Of a DNA stretch of 64,000 nt, positions 25,698 through 34,771 are shown piece by piece (position 1 is the first letter of the stretch; every line of letters begins with the position of its first letter). The DNA lies in assembly GCA_023252195.1 (NCBI GenBank), contig JAHEXI010000003.1:62001-126000 (forward strand), in the 5' to 3' direction. A program made the position numbers and the translations under genes. Below the pieces are notes generated by a model. The model worked only from the letters and a program-made list of their open reading frames with translations. It ran no database searches and had not been told where the DNA came from. This DNA is from Pseudonocardiales bacterium (GTDB lineage Bacteria; Actinomycetota; Actinomycetes; Mycobacteriales; Pseudonocardiaceae).

Positions 25698-26990
25698 GTG
25701 AGCACACCAGCCGATCAGGTGACCGGCGACCGGCGGCGCGCGCAGCCGGTCGCCGGGCCGCCACGGTTATGCCGGCATCGGTCGGATCGGGTCATCGCTG
25801 GGGTGTCCAGCGGGATCGCCGAGCACCTCAGCGTGCCGGTGCTGTGGGTACGGGTAATCTTCGTGGCGCTCGCCGGTCTCGGCGGTGCTGGACTGATCGG
25901 TTACGCGCTGCTGTGGGGTTTCCTGCCGGCGACGGAGGCGGGTGCCCGGCGACCGAGCTCCACCCGGGACAGGCAGCAAGCGGTCGGTCTGGTCCTGCTC
26001 GGCGGGGGTCTGGCGCTGGCCGGGGCCGCGTGGGGTACCGCGTGGGGCGGTTGGGTGACCGGGCCGCTGGGGATCGCCCTGGTCGGTGCCGGCGTCGTCT
26101 GGCGGGAGGCCGACGCCAGCCAACGGACCCGCTGGCGCAGTGGCGCCGGGGTGCTGTCGGGCGCCTTCTTCGGGGGCGGGAGGATGGCGCTGCTCCGAGT
26201 GCTGGCCGGGATCGCGCTGGTCACCAGCGGAATCGCGGTGTTCCTGCTCAACCAGGGCAACCTAGGCCAGTTCCGGTTCGCGCTGCTCGCCGCCGCCGCG
26301 ACCCTGGTCGGGGTGGCCGTGCTCACCGTGCCCTGGTGGTTGCGGCTGATGCGGGCCTTGGGTGAGGAACGTCGGGCCCGGATTCGCACTGAGGAGCGCG
26401 CCGAGATCGCCGCGCACCTGCACGACTCAGTACTACAGACGCTCGCGTTGATCCAGCAGCAGTCTGATTCAGCCCGGGAGGTCCGCCGGCTGGCCCGCGG
26501 CCAGGAACGGGAGCTCCGTTCCTGGCTCTACGGACCACAGGGCTACGGGACGGTGGCGCAGAGCGACACCGACGGCCACGCCGCGGCGCCGGCCTTCGCC
26601 GCCGCGCTGCATGCCGCTGCCGGCGAGGTGGAGGACACCTACGCGGTGACTATGCAGGTCGTCGCAGTGGGTGACTGCGCTCTTGAGCACCCGCTGCCCT
26701 CGCTGGTGCAGGCCAGCCGGGAGGCGATGGTCAATGCCGCCAAACATGCTGGAGTCGCCGAGGTCAGCGTCTATGCCGAGGTCGAGCCCGGGCAGGTGCA
26801 TGTTTTCGTCCGAGATCGCGGCGCTGGGTTCGATCCGGCGGCCGTCGCCGCCGACCGGCACGGGTTGGCCGACTCGATTCGCGGCCGGATGCAACGCCAC
26901 GGGGGTACGGTGACTCTGCGCACGTCGCCCGGTGAAGGCACTGAGGTCCAGCTGGCCGTCGCTCGCCGGAAGGGCGGAGAAGAGGCATGA
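25698..26990 (+). CDS. PspC-domain sensor histidine kinase
   Basis: This 430-residue membrane kinase has an N-terminal PspC domain (HRSDRVIAGVSSGIAEHLSV, about 27-80), about four more helices to residue 215, then AHLHDSVLQ with phosphoacceptor H242 and a HATPase_c domain (REAMVNAAKHAGV, RDRGAGFDP). GTG 25698 is the assigned start; no strong ribosome binding site is visible. It overlaps the response regulator by 4 nt. Kinases of this kind respond to cell-envelope or antibiotic stress, held in check by the divergent PspC/LiaF protein. Confidence 0.93.
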   Translation: MSTPADQVTGDRRRAQPVAGPPRLCRHRSDRVIAGVSSGIAEHLSVPVLWVRVIFVALAGLGGAGLIGYALLWGFLPATEAGARRPSSTRDRQQAVGLVLLGGGLALAGAAWGTAWGGWVTGPLGIALVGAGVVWREADASQRTRWRSGAGVLSGAFFGGGRMALLRVLAGIALVTSGIAVFLLNQGNLGQFRFALLAAAATLVGVAVLTVPWWLRLMRALGEERRARIRTEERAEIAAHLHDSVLQTLALIQQQSDSAREVRRLARGQERELRSWLYGPQGYGTVAQSDTDGHAAAPAFAAALHAAAGEVEDTYAVTMQVVAVGDCALEHPLPSLVQASREAMVNAAKHAGVAEVSVYAEVEPGQVHVFVRDRGAGFDPAAVAADRHGLADSIRGRMQRHGGTVTLRTSPGEGTEVQLAVARRKGGEEA

Positions 26991-27679
26991 CTGCCGAGAC
27001 GAGCGGGGACCGAGCGATCAGGGTCTTCCTGGTGGACGACCACGCGCTGTTTCGCACCGGGGTGAAGGCCGAGCTGACCCGCGCCGGTGCTGCCGACCCG
27101 GACGGGCCGCCGGTCGTGGTGGTCGGCGAAGGCGGATCAGTGCAAGAGGCGGTCACCGGGATCGGACACCTGCGCCCCGATGTCGTGCTCCTTGACGTCC
27201 ATATGCCCGACGGTGGCGGCGCGGAGGTGCTGCGCCGGGTCCGCCCCGAAGCGCCTGACGTGGTGTTCCTCGCGCTGTCGGTGTCCGACGCGGCCGAGGA
27301 CGTGATCGCGGTGATCCGGGCCGGAGCCCGCGGGTACGTGACCAAGACGATCTCCGGACGGGACTTGGCCACTGCGGTGCGCCGGGTGCACGCCGGCGAC
27401 CCGGTGTTCTCCCCGCGGCTAGCCGGGTTCGTCCTCGACGCCTTCGCTCAACGCCCCGGGGCGGCGCCGGTCGGCGACCCTGAGGTGGATCTGCTCACCC
27501 CCCGAGAGCGCGACGTGCTGCGGCTGTTGGCCCGCGGCTACGCCTACAAGGAGATCGCCGCGGAGCTGTTCATCTCGATCAAGACAGTGGAGACGCACGT
27601 CTCGTCAGTACTGCGCAAGACCCAGCTGTCCAACCGCTATGAACTGTCCCGCTGGGCAACCGACCGCCGGCTCGTGTAG
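26987..27679 (+). CDS. NarL/LuxR-family response regulator of the envelope-stress module
   Basis: The product has 230 residues. Its receiver domain has VFLVDDHALFR and phosphoacceptor D70 (VVLLDVHMPDGG), and its LuxR helix-turn-helix shows LTPRERDVLRLLARGYAYKE then SIKTVETHVSSVLRK. It is co-translated with the PspC kinase. Its stop at 27679 is 1 nt from the convergent kinase stop, leaving no room for a separate terminator. Confidence 0.95.
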   Translation: MTAETSGDRAIRVFLVDDHALFRTGVKAELTRAGAADPDGPPVVVVGEGGSVQEAVTGIGHLRPDVVLLDVHMPDGGGAEVLRRVRPEAPDVVFLALSVSDAAEDVIAVIRAGARGYVTKTISGRDLATAVRRVHAGDPVFSPRLAGFVLDAFAQRPGAAPVGDPEVDLLTPRERDVLRLLARGYAYKEIAAELFISIKTVETHVSSVLRKTQLSNRYELSRWATDRRLV

Positions 27680-27680
27680 C

Positions 27681-29207
27681 TCACGAGTCGGGTTTCGCGG
27701 CAGCGGCGAGTGTGGACCCGCTGATCCGCGCGGCCGATTCAATCAGCACCCGACCGTCGGGTGAGTTACCCATGGTGAGCCGGTAACGCTCCAAGGTCCG
27801 ATTCCGGTTCGTCGGTTCGAACACCAGATTCACCAGCACGGTGTTGCCCTGTACGGAAACTGGCCCGCGGATGCTGAGTCGGTTGATTCCGTTCCAGAAT
27901 TCGGTGTAGTGCCCGAAGCCCTGAGCGCGTTCCGCGGTGCCGAGATACTGCCACGCCACGGTGGTGTCCTGGGGTAGCAAGCCGTAGTAGGTGCGGACCG
28001 TCTGCTCCAGCTGCGCTGGTTGAGCTTGAGCTGGTTGTGGCGGCGTGGCCGGCATGGGCAGGGCACTGGCGTCGGGCACCGGCGGAGTTGCGCGGGTGGC
28101 TACTGCCAGCTGGCCACCTCCGGCGGTAGGCACGGCCCCGTGCGAGGCCACGCCGAGGACGACGGCGAGCACGACAAGGCAGCCGGCGGCGGCGAACAAC
28201 ACCGCCGGCCGTCGCCAGCAGAGAACGCCATGGGCCGATGGTCTGCGCAGCGCTGTGGTGCCGCGAGGCTGGCTGGCGGGCAGGTCGACGGCGGTCAGCA
28301 TCGTCGAGTCGCGGGCAGCGGGGGTGGGCGAGCGCAGCGGCTGCGATGTTGCCGCTCGGGGTACTGAGCGAGTGGCCACCGCGCCGAGCGCCGCCACTGC
28401 TTGCGCCATCGTGGGACGCGCCGCTGGATCGTCGGCCAGCAACTGCATCAGGACGGTGGACAACGGCCCGGCTTGCTGCGCGGGCCGTACCCGGCCTTCG
28501 GCGACGGTGCGCAACATTGCCAGGGTGTTGTCGTCCACCCCGAAGGGCGGTACGCCTTCCACCGTGACGTAGAGAGTGGAGCCCAGCGAGAATACGTCGC
28601 TCGCGGGTCCGGGCGCCTCGCCACGGGCCACCTCGGGAGCGAAGTAGGCGGGGGTGCCCGCCAGCACTCCGGTGCTCGTCACGGTGGCGTCCCAGGTCGC
28701 CCGGGAGATCCCGAAATCGGTGATCTTGGCGGTCCCATCTGCACCGAGCAGCACGTTTCCCGGCTTGACATCCCGGTGCACGATTCCCGCTTCGTGGGCC
28801 GCGGTGAGTGCAGCGGCGACCTGCTGGCCGATCCTGGCCGCCTCGTCCGGCGCCAGCGTCCCGTACTCGGCGAGCACCGCGGCGAGGCTGCGCGAGGGCA
28901 GGTACTCCATCACCAGCCAGGGCACCAGCTGGCTGCCGGCGCCGGTGCCCGTGTCGAGAGCCACGTCGTAGACGCAGATGGCGTGCGGGTGCTGCAACCG
29001 AGCTGCGATGCGGCCCTCGCGCATCGCCCGATCCGTGGCGGTCTGTGCTTCCGCCTGCGCCAGGCCGGGCGCGATCAGCAGCTCCTTGAGCGCTACCGTG
29101 CGGTTGAGCCGTTCGTCGTGCGCCCGCCAGACCGCGCCCATCGCACCAGTGGCGACGCGCTGCTCCAGACGGTAGCGACCGGCGACGAGCCGGTTATCGG
29201 GGTTCAC
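27681..29207 (-). CDS. Membrane-anchored Ser/Thr protein kinase
   Basis: The protein has 508 residues. The Hanks-type kinase domain (about 10-275) has the Gly loop VATGAMGAVW, the catalytic lysine in VALKEL, HRDVKPGN, the DFG motif in ITDFGISRA and YFAPEVARG. A Pro/Ala-rich linker and one membrane helix near 335-355 (VLFAAAGCLVVLAVVLGV) lead to an extracellular domain of about 150 residues ending in a compact beta-rich region, with no PASTA repeats. The extracellular part resembles NTF2-like/lipoprotein sensor domains, but I cannot name its ligand. It is convergent with the stress response regulator. Confidence 0.94.
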   Translation of the reverse strand: MNPDNRLVAGRYRLEQRVATGAMGAVWRAHDERLNRTVALKELLIAPGLAQAEAQTATDRAMREGRIAARLQHPHAICVYDVALDTGTGAGSQLVPWLVMEYLPSRSLAAVLAEYGTLAPDEAARIGQQVAAALTAAHEAGIVHRDVKPGNVLLGADGTAKITDFGISRATWDATVTSTGVLAGTPAYFAPEVARGEAPGPASDVFSLGSTLYVTVEGVPPFGVDDNTLAMLRTVAEGRVRPAQQAGPLSTVLMQLLADDPAARPTMAQAVAALGAVATRSVPRAATSQPLRSPTPAARDSTMLTAVDLPASQPRGTTALRRPSAHGVLCWRRPAVLFAAAGCLVVLAVVLGVASHGAVPTAGGGQLAVATRATPPVPDASALPMPATPPQPAQAQPAQLEQTVRTYYGLLPQDTTVAWQYLGTAERAQGFGHYTEFWNGINRLSIRGPVSVQGNTVLVNLVFEPTNRNRTLERYRLTMGNSPDGRVLIESAARISGSTLAAAAKPDS

Positions 29208-29336
29208 CTATGGCGCTCCTCGCTCACCACCTCAGGCTAGGCCCATCGCTGCGTGACCAACCCGTCCTTCACCGAGGGCATCGGTGTTCGGTAGCTCCAG
29301 CAGGACGGGCGGTGCCCGCCGCTACCGCCCAGCCGG

Positions 29337-29645
29337 TCAGCCGCCGCTGCGGTATCGGGTCCGGGTGCCCTGGAGGGCCTGGTAGCCCACTATGCCGCTC
29401 CCGGCGCCGGCCAAGATGGCCAAGATGTCGGCAGCTGGACCGCCAGCGGCGAGCAACAGCGCGAGTAGCGCTACCCCGAGGGTGACCGCAGCTACCGGAA
29501 CCCGGCTGCGGATGTATTGGTTGACCGGTTCGCCCCCGGACCGCCGGTTGGCGGCGGCCCCGAGCATCGCGAGATATCCGCCGTGCGCGACCGCCGCGAG
29601 CAAGCCGGCCAGCGCGGCGAGGACAGCAATCAGATTGAGCACCAT
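29337..29645 (-). CDS. Small membrane protein
   Basis: The 102-residue product has three hydrophobic segments (LIAVLAALAGLLAAVAHGGYL, VAAVTLGVALLALLLAAG, ILAILAGAGSGIVGYQAL) and a short basic tail. It lies between the Ser/Thr kinase and chorismate mutase on the same strand. GAGG is 12 nt ahead of ATG 29645, which is weak. The family is not recognised, but the composition is that of a real membrane protein. Confidence 0.65.
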   Translation of the reverse strand: MVLNLIAVLAALAGLLAAVAHGGYLAMLGAAANRRSGGEPVNQYIRSRVPVAAVTLGVALLALLLAAGGPAADILAILAGAGSGIVGYQALQGTRTRYRSGG

Positions 29646-29686
29646 GAAGCCAGTGTGCCTCGATGGGCGCGGCGGTGCTCAGGTGC

Positions 29687-30004
29687 TCAGTGGCCGAGCC
29701 GACCACGCCCGAGGCGCAGCAGCAGCATCGCCAGCTCATGGCCCTCGGTGCCGAGCTCGCGGTAGCGGTCGAGGACGGCCATCTCGCGGCCGTGCACCAC
29801 CCGCGGACCTCCGGCGGCTCGGCGGGCGGCGCCGATCGCCTGGGATACCGCGGTGCGTCGCTGCACCAGGCGCAGGATCTCGGCGTCCAGGTAGTCGATC
29901 TCGGTGCGCAGCGCGGCGAGGTCGGTGACGGTGTCGTCGTCCCGGCCGTCGGTGTGACGGCCGTCGACCCGGGGGGCTGTCGCGCTGGTCGCGTGTTGCG
30001 ACAT
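29687..30004 (-). CDS. Chorismate mutase, AroQ type
   Basis: The enzyme rearranges chorismate to prephenate for Phe/Tyr synthesis. The 105-residue protein shows ALRTEIDYLDAEILRLVQRRTAVSQAIG, the first long AroQ helix with the essential arginine and lysine/glutamine region, then PRVVHGREMAVLDRY and a short terminal helix. ATG 30004 has GGGAG 9 nt upstream. It is divergent from pcrA in the same order as Rv0948c-Rv0949 of M. tuberculosis, where the enzyme is activated by binding the DAHP synthase. Confidence 0.92.
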   Translation of the reverse strand: MSQHATSATAPRVDGRHTDGRDDDTVTDLAALRTEIDYLDAEILRLVQRRTAVSQAIGAARRAAGGPRVVHGREMAVLDRYRELGTEGHELAMLLLRLGRGRLGH

Positions 30005-30301
30005 CTCGGTGATCTCCCGATTCTGTCCCGGGCCCGCGTTCCCCGGCAGCAACGACGCCCCGGGTCCGTGGACTCCGGGGCGTCGTGGTGGTCTGTGTGT
30101 GAGCGTCACACCATCACGGGCACCGGATCCAGTACCCGTAGAAAAAGCGGTGACCACTCATCACGACCCGAAGTCTGCCACGTGGCGGGCTCCGCCGTCC
30201 ACTTCTTATGGCGTGGGTCCGGGTGCCGGGCACATTGCCGAGAAATGCGCGTGCAGTGCACGCTGAGACTGACAGTGTCTCCCGGTACCGTTGTCGCCAC
30301 G

Positions 30302-32638
30302 ATGAGTGCTTCTACTGCTGCCCCGCCACAGGACCTGCTCGCCGGGCTGAACTCGCAGCAACGCGCGGCGGTGGAGCACGCCGGTTCCCCGCTGCTCATC
30401 ATCGCGGGAGCGGGCTCGGGTAAGACCCGAGTGCTCGCCCACCGCATCGCCTACCTGCTCGCCCAGCGCGGTGTCACCCCCGGGCAGGTGTTGGCGATCA
30501 CCTTCACGAACAAGGCAGCCGCGGAGATGAGGCAGCGGGTCACCGCCCTGGTCGGCCGGCACGCCGCGGTGATGTGGGTGTCGACGTTCCACTCGATGTG
30601 CGTGCGAATCCTGCGCCGGGAGGCGAGTCACCTCGCCGGGCTGACGTCGAACTTCTCCATCTACGACTCCGACGACACCCGTCGCCTGATCACGATGGTG
30701 GCCCGCGACCTGGATCTGGACCCGAAGCGCTACCCCGCCCGGACCCTGGCGGCGAAGATCTCCAATCTGAAGAACGATCTCGTCGATCCCGATTCGGCGG
30801 CCGGCGCAGCGGGAAACGACCTCGAGCGCCGGGTTGTGGAGGTCTACACCGGTTACCAGCAGCGGCTGAGTGTGTCCAACGCGCTGGACTTCGACGATCT
30901 GATCATGCGCACCGTCGAGCTGCTGCAGACCCTGCCCGACGTCGCCGAGCATTACCGGCGCCGGTTCCGCCACATCCTGGTCGACGAGTACCAGGACACC
31001 AACCACGCGCAGTACACCCTGGTCCGCGAACTGGTAGCGCCTGCGGCGCACGGCGAGGTGCCGAGCGAGCTGTGCGTCGTGGGCGATGCAGACCAGTCCA
31101 TCTACGCCTTCCGGGGCGCCACCATCCGCAACATCGAGGAGTTCGAGCGGGACTTCCCGACTGCCCGAACGATCTTGTTGGAGCAGAACTACCGGTCCAC
31201 TCAGACGATCCTGTCCGCAGCGAACGCGGTGATCGCGCGCAACTCCGGCCGGCGGGACAAGCGGTTGTGGTCGGCTGCCGGGGATGGTGAATTGATCGTC
31301 GGCTACGTGGCCGACAACGAGCATGACGAGGCGGCGTTCGTCGCATCGGAGATCGACCAGCTGGTCGACAGTGGCGCCGCACGGTTCGCTGACGTGGCCG
31401 TGTTCTATCGAACCAACAACTCATCCCGGGTTTTCGAGGAGATGTTCATCCGGCTCGGATTGCCCTACAAGGTGGTCGGTGGGGTGCGCTTCTATGAACG
31501 TCGCGAGGTTCGCGACGCGCTGGCCTACCTGCGGGTGTTGGCCAATCCTGAGGACACCGTGTCGCTGCGCCGGATTCTCAACACGCCCCGCCGGGGGATC
31601 GGCGACCGCGCGGAGGCAGTGCTGGCCACCTACGCCGAGCGCGAGCAGATCTCGTTCGCCGCGGCGCTGCGGGCCGCCGCGGCCGGCCACGAGATCCCGC
31701 TGCTCAACCCGAGATCCCGCAACGCGATCACGGCGTTCGTGGTGCTGATCGACAAGCTGCGAGAGAAAGTGGCGGCGGGCGAGGAGGTCGCGGAGGTCCT
31801 CGAGGCGGTGCTGGAGCGCACCGGCTACCGAGCCGAGCTCGACGCCTCCGAGGATCCGCAGGATGGCTCCCGGCTGGACAACCTCACCGAGCTGGTGACG
31901 GTGGCGCGGGAGTTCGCCAGTGAGCCTGCGCCGATCACCCCGGTTGACGACGGTGGCGCCGAGCCGGGGTCGCTCGCCGCGTTCCTGGAGCGGGTGGCGC
32001 TGGTCGCCGACGCCGATCAGATCCCGGACGACGACGGCGCCTCCGGTGGTGTAGTGACGTTGATGACCCTGCACACCGCCAAGGGCCTCGAGTTCCCGGT
32101 GGTGTTCCTCATCGGTTGGGAAGACGGGATGTTCCCGCACCTGCGCGCGCTGGGCGATCCCGCCGAGCTCGCCGAGGAGCGGCGGCTCGCCTACGTCGGG
32201 CTGACCAGGGCCCAGCACCGGCTCTACCTGTCGCGGGCTATCACCCGCTCCGCCTGGGGGCAACCGATGACCAACCCGGCGTCGCGCTTCCTGGCCGATG
32301 TGCCCGAGTCACTGGTGACCTGGCGGCGCGAGGAGCCCAGTCGCGCCGGCCCGGTGGGGCGCACGGTCTTCGGCCGTAACAGCGACGTCACCGGCGCTGA
32401 CTCCGCGCAGGCCGGCGTTGCGGCTCAGGGTCTGCGTTCGACCCCGTTCCGGGGCTGGCAGAACACCCCCGCCCTGTCGCTGGACGTGGGCGACCGGGTC
32501 AGCCACGACAAGTACGGCCTGGGCACCGTGGTGGCCACCGACGGCAGCGGCCCCCGGGCCACCGCGACCATCGATTTCGGCTCGGCCGGGAAGGTCCGCC
32601 TGATGCTCATCGGCGGAGTTCCGCTAGCGAAGCTGTAG
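30302..32638 (+). CDS. pcrA: ATP-dependent DNA helicase PcrA/UvrD1
   Basis: This 778-residue superfamily 1A helicase acts in nucleotide excision repair and in clearing proteins from DNA. Motifs in order: Q-motif GLNSQQRAAVEH, Walker A AGAGSGKTRV (35-44), Walker B VDEYQDTNHAQY, motif III GDADQSIYAFRGA, motif IV EQNYRST, and motif V/VI VVTLMTLHTAKGLEFPVV with LAYVGLTRAQHRLYLSRA. The C-terminal Tudor-like tail (VGDRVSHDKYGLGTVVATDG) binds RNA polymerase in relatives. The start ATG 30302 has only a weak ribosome binding site. Its 3' end overlaps the convergent PIG-L gene by 15 nt. Confidence 0.96.
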   Translation: MSASTAAPPQDLLAGLNSQQRAAVEHAGSPLLIIAGAGSGKTRVLAHRIAYLLAQRGVTPGQVLAITFTNKAAAEMRQRVTALVGRHAAVMWVSTFHSMCVRILRREASHLAGLTSNFSIYDSDDTRRLITMVARDLDLDPKRYPARTLAAKISNLKNDLVDPDSAAGAAGNDLERRVVEVYTGYQQRLSVSNALDFDDLIMRTVELLQTLPDVAEHYRRRFRHILVDEYQDTNHAQYTLVRELVAPAAHGEVPSELCVVGDADQSIYAFRGATIRNIEEFERDFPTARTILLEQNYRSTQTILSAANAVIARNSGRRDKRLWSAAGDGELIVGYVADNEHDEAAFVASEIDQLVDSGAARFADVAVFYRTNNSSRVFEEMFIRLGLPYKVVGGVRFYERREVRDALAYLRVLANPEDTVSLRRILNTPRRGIGDRAEAVLATYAEREQISFAAALRAAAAGHEIPLLNPRSRNAITAFVVLIDKLREKVAAGEEVAEVLEAVLERTGYRAELDASEDPQDGSRLDNLTELVTVAREFASEPAPITPVDDGGAEPGSLAAFLERVALVADADQIPDDDGASGGVVTLMTLHTAKGLEFPVVFLIGWEDGMFPHLRALGDPAELAEERRLAYVGLTRAQHRLYLSRAITRSAWGQPMTNPASRFLADVPESLVTWRREEPSRAGPVGRTVFGRNSDVTGADSAQAGVAAQGLRSTPFRGWQNTPALSLDVGDRVSHDKYGLGTVVATDGSGPRATATIDFGSAGKVRLMLIGGVPLAKL

Positions 32639-33475
32639 TTGCGGCTTCCCCAGTCCTGTGAAGAGATCGTCTTCGGGCGTGGATGTTCCTGTGGTGTCAC
32701 GGGTCCGGATGTAGGCCTCTGTACCGAACGCGTAGCGATACTGGCTGGTGGGAAGCTTTCCGGCTAGTGAGGAACCGATCTGGCTGGCATGGGCATGCAG
32801 CGCGGTCCGCTTGCGGTCGACGACCTGACTGACGTCGACGATCGTCGTGATCCGCTGCTCGACGGTTTCCAGTATCCGCAGTGTTTCCCCGGACGGGGCG
32901 GCCCGTTGGATGCCGACTTCGGCCAATGCCTGGTTCAGCCGCTGCCAATAGCTGCTGCCGTGGGCCTTGTAGTACAGCTTTGCCACCAACTGCCCGGCAT
33001 CGACTGCCAACGTCGTGGCGCGGGCGGCGTGAACGTGGTCCGGATGTCGGGTGCTGTCCGGATCGTAAGTGACCACCACCTGCGGCTGATAACGGTTGAT
33101 GAGTAGCGCGATCCGGCTGGCAGCATGCTCGACGGGTACGCCGCAGAACGCGTTGTCGCGGTCCTGCAGGCCCCACCCCGCCATGCCGGAGTCGTGGTAG
33201 CCGAGCAATTCGAGGTCTGATACGCCCAGGTGTTCGCAGGCGCGGCGGAGCTCACCTTGCCGGACGGCCGCCACTTCCCGAGGGTCGTGGCCGTCCTGGC
33301 CTGGCTTGACGCCCCCCGGTCCGTCACCCAGATCTCCATCCGTACACGTGACGACGATGGTTCGCACGCCGCGCAACGCATAGTGCGCAAGGAGGCCGCC
33401 GGTTGAGGTGGATTCATCATCGGGATGTGCATGGACCGCCATCAACGTCAACGGTGCCGCCGCTGCGCTGCTCAT
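32624..33475 (-). CDS. PIG-L family deacetylase (MshB/Mca-like, mycothiol metabolism)
   Basis: The 283-residue zinc enzyme has the AHPDDE metal-binding motif (16-21), with the third ligand in HPDHVHAA near residue 145. The family includes MshB (mycothiol synthesis) and Mca (mycothiol conjugate amidase). The GTDGDLGDG loop and the YHDSGMAGW segment fit a small amide substrate, but do not decide between those two. It is convergent and overlaps the end of pcrA by 15 nt. It confirms a mycothiol-type actinobacterium if the assignment is right. Confidence 0.85.
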   Translation of the reverse strand: MSSAAAAPLTLMAVHAHPDDESTSTGGLLAHYALRGVRTIVVTCTDGDLGDGPGGVKPGQDGHDPREVAAVRQGELRRACEHLGVSDLELLGYHDSGMAGWGLQDRDNAFCGVPVEHAASRIALLINRYQPQVVVTYDPDSTRHPDHVHAARATTLAVDAGQLVAKLYYKAHGSSYWQRLNQALAEVGIQRAAPSGETLRILETVEQRITTIVDVSQVVDRKRTALHAHASQIGSSLAGKLPTSQYRYAFGTEAYIRTRDTTGTSTPEDDLFTGLGKPQLQLR

Positions 33476-33510
33476 CAGCGGAGCATCTCACTTCTGCGCA
33501 CGTCAGTATG

Positions 33511-33574
33511 GCCGTGAACTCGACAGCACCGACGTTTTCGGCGACAGAAAGGTCGGCCCTGTCGAGTTCACGGC
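33511..33574. repeat. Palindromic repeat, family B
   Basis: Perfect 16-bp arms GCCGTGAACTCGACAG and CTGTCGAGTTCACGGC are 32 bp apart, with a further inner CCGAC/GTCGG pairing. It lies in the 193-bp gap between the divergent PIG-L gene and a small zinc-ribbon gene. Its arms are unrelated to families A and C. Confidence 0.9.
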
Positions 33575-33668
33575 ATCGATCGGTGCGCGGGAGCGGGCTG
33601 GCGCGCAGGGTGTCAGGGGTGCCCACTAGTTTTCGAACGTGTGTTCGACTAGGCTACGGGGGTGCGGG

Positions 33669-33968
33669 ATGGACGAGCGGTTGAGGCGAGTCTTGGGGGA
33701 ACGCGTGGAAGCGTACTTGCGCGACGTCGAGGGGCTGCTTCGCGGGCCGGCGCCAGCGGCGGCCTGGCCAGCGGTGCGAGTTCGACTGCTTGCCCTCGCT
33801 GTGGGCTGGCGGTCCCTCCTGGCGCAGCATGGCGCTGGCCTGCGCGGACGCTGCCGGCATTGCGATCGGTCGTTTCGCCCGGTTCGCCACCGCCGCCCGC
33901 TTTGCTCGGTGTGGCGCACAGCGCATGCCCACCTGATCGGCGGCTGGCCCTCGGATGGCGGCGGATGA
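33669..33968 (+). CDS. Small zinc-ribbon-like protein
   Basis: The product has 99 residues. A basic amphipathic N-terminal half (MDERLRRVLGERVEAYLRDV) leads to a short cysteine motif, GRCRHCDRSF then PLCSVW, which could be a degenerate zinc ribbon, and a His-rich end. GGGGG precedes ATG 33669. The frame is convergent with the M23 peptidase gene. Function is unknown. Confidence 0.6.
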   Translation: MDERLRRVLGERVEAYLRDVEGLLRGPAPAAAWPAVRVRLLALAVGWRSLLAQHGAGLRGRCRHCDRSFRPVRHRRPLCSVWRTAHAHLIGGWPSDGGG

Positions 33969-33985
33969 GCTGGCGAGCAATGCCC

Positions 33986-34771
33986 TTAGAAGTCGATGCC
34001 GTGTTCGTGCAGCCAGATGATCGGGTTGATCTTCTTGCCAGCCGGGTTCCACACTTCGAAGTGCAGGTGCGGTCCGGTCGAGTTGCCCCGGTTGCCCATT
34101 TCGGCGATCTCCTGGCCCGCTCGGACCTTCTGGCCCGCCACCACGAGCGAGCGGTTGATGTGCCCGTAGACGGTGATCGTGCCATCGGAGTGTCGGATGC
34201 GTATCCACAGGCCGAATCCGCTCGCTGGTCCGGACTCCGCGACCACGCCGTCGGCTGCGGCGACGATCGGCGTCCCGATGGCGTTCGCGAGGTCGATGCC
34301 GTAGTGGAACGCCCCCCACCTGCCGCCGAATCCCGACGTGAAGATCCCTTTCGTGGGCATGACGAACCGAACCCTGGTGGCCTCGGCCTCCTGGGTGGCG
34401 CGCTCGTCCCCCAGGCGTTGCCCCTTGGCCATCGCCTGCACGGCCTCGACCGTGGCAGGGTCCGTGGGTCGAGTGACCGGGAGGTACTCAGGTGCAGGTG
34501 CGGGGCCGCCGAGACCTATCGCCGCCGAGGCCTCCTGCGCAGACGCCACCAACGTGGCGTCGTTGGAAATCGTGACGGCGGCGTGGTCGATCGTCTGGCT
34601 CGCGGCCACGAAGGCGCCAGCCGCAACGGCCGCCACCACCACCCGACCCCGCGCGGTCGGGGAGGGGGCCGTGATGCGGTGCGCCACCCGGGTACTTGAG
34701 GTGCCAGGGCCCAGCGCCGCCGCAACGACCAGAGTTGGTCGTTGGCCGCCTGGGGAGCGGTGTCGAGCCAA
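33986..34771 (-). CDS. M23 (LytM-type) metallopeptidase
   Basis: The 261-residue, probably membrane-anchored cell-wall hydrolase has an N-terminal helix (VVVAAVAAGAFVAASQTI), a linker, then the peptidase domain: GGRWGAFHYGIDLANAIGTP with the first zinc ligands, then the HxH motif GPHLHFEVW near the C-terminus. It matches Rv0950c in position between pcrA and sucC. The best start is TTG 34771, with GGAAGG 6 nt upstream; a longer frame from 34915 has no site. Confidence 0.87.
   Translation of the reverse strand: MARHRSPGGQRPTLVVAAALGPGTSSTRVAHRITAPSPTARGRVVVAAVAAGAFVAASQTIDHAAVTISNDATLVASAQEASAAIGLGGPAPAPEYLPVTRPTDPATVEAVQAMAKGQRLGDERATQEAEATRVRFVMPTKGIFTSGFGGRWGAFHYGIDLANAIGTPIVAAADGVVAESGPASGFGLWIRIRHSDGTITVYGHINRSLVVAGQKVRAGQEIAEMGNRGNSTGPHLHFEVWNPAGKKINPIIWLHEHGIDF

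Noticed and set aside
29663-30301. Longer pcrA start that would include 213 extra N-terminal residues
   Set aside because: It would overlap the chorismate mutase gene and its promoter, and the extra residues look like shadow sequence. Helicases of this family start shortly before the Q-motif.
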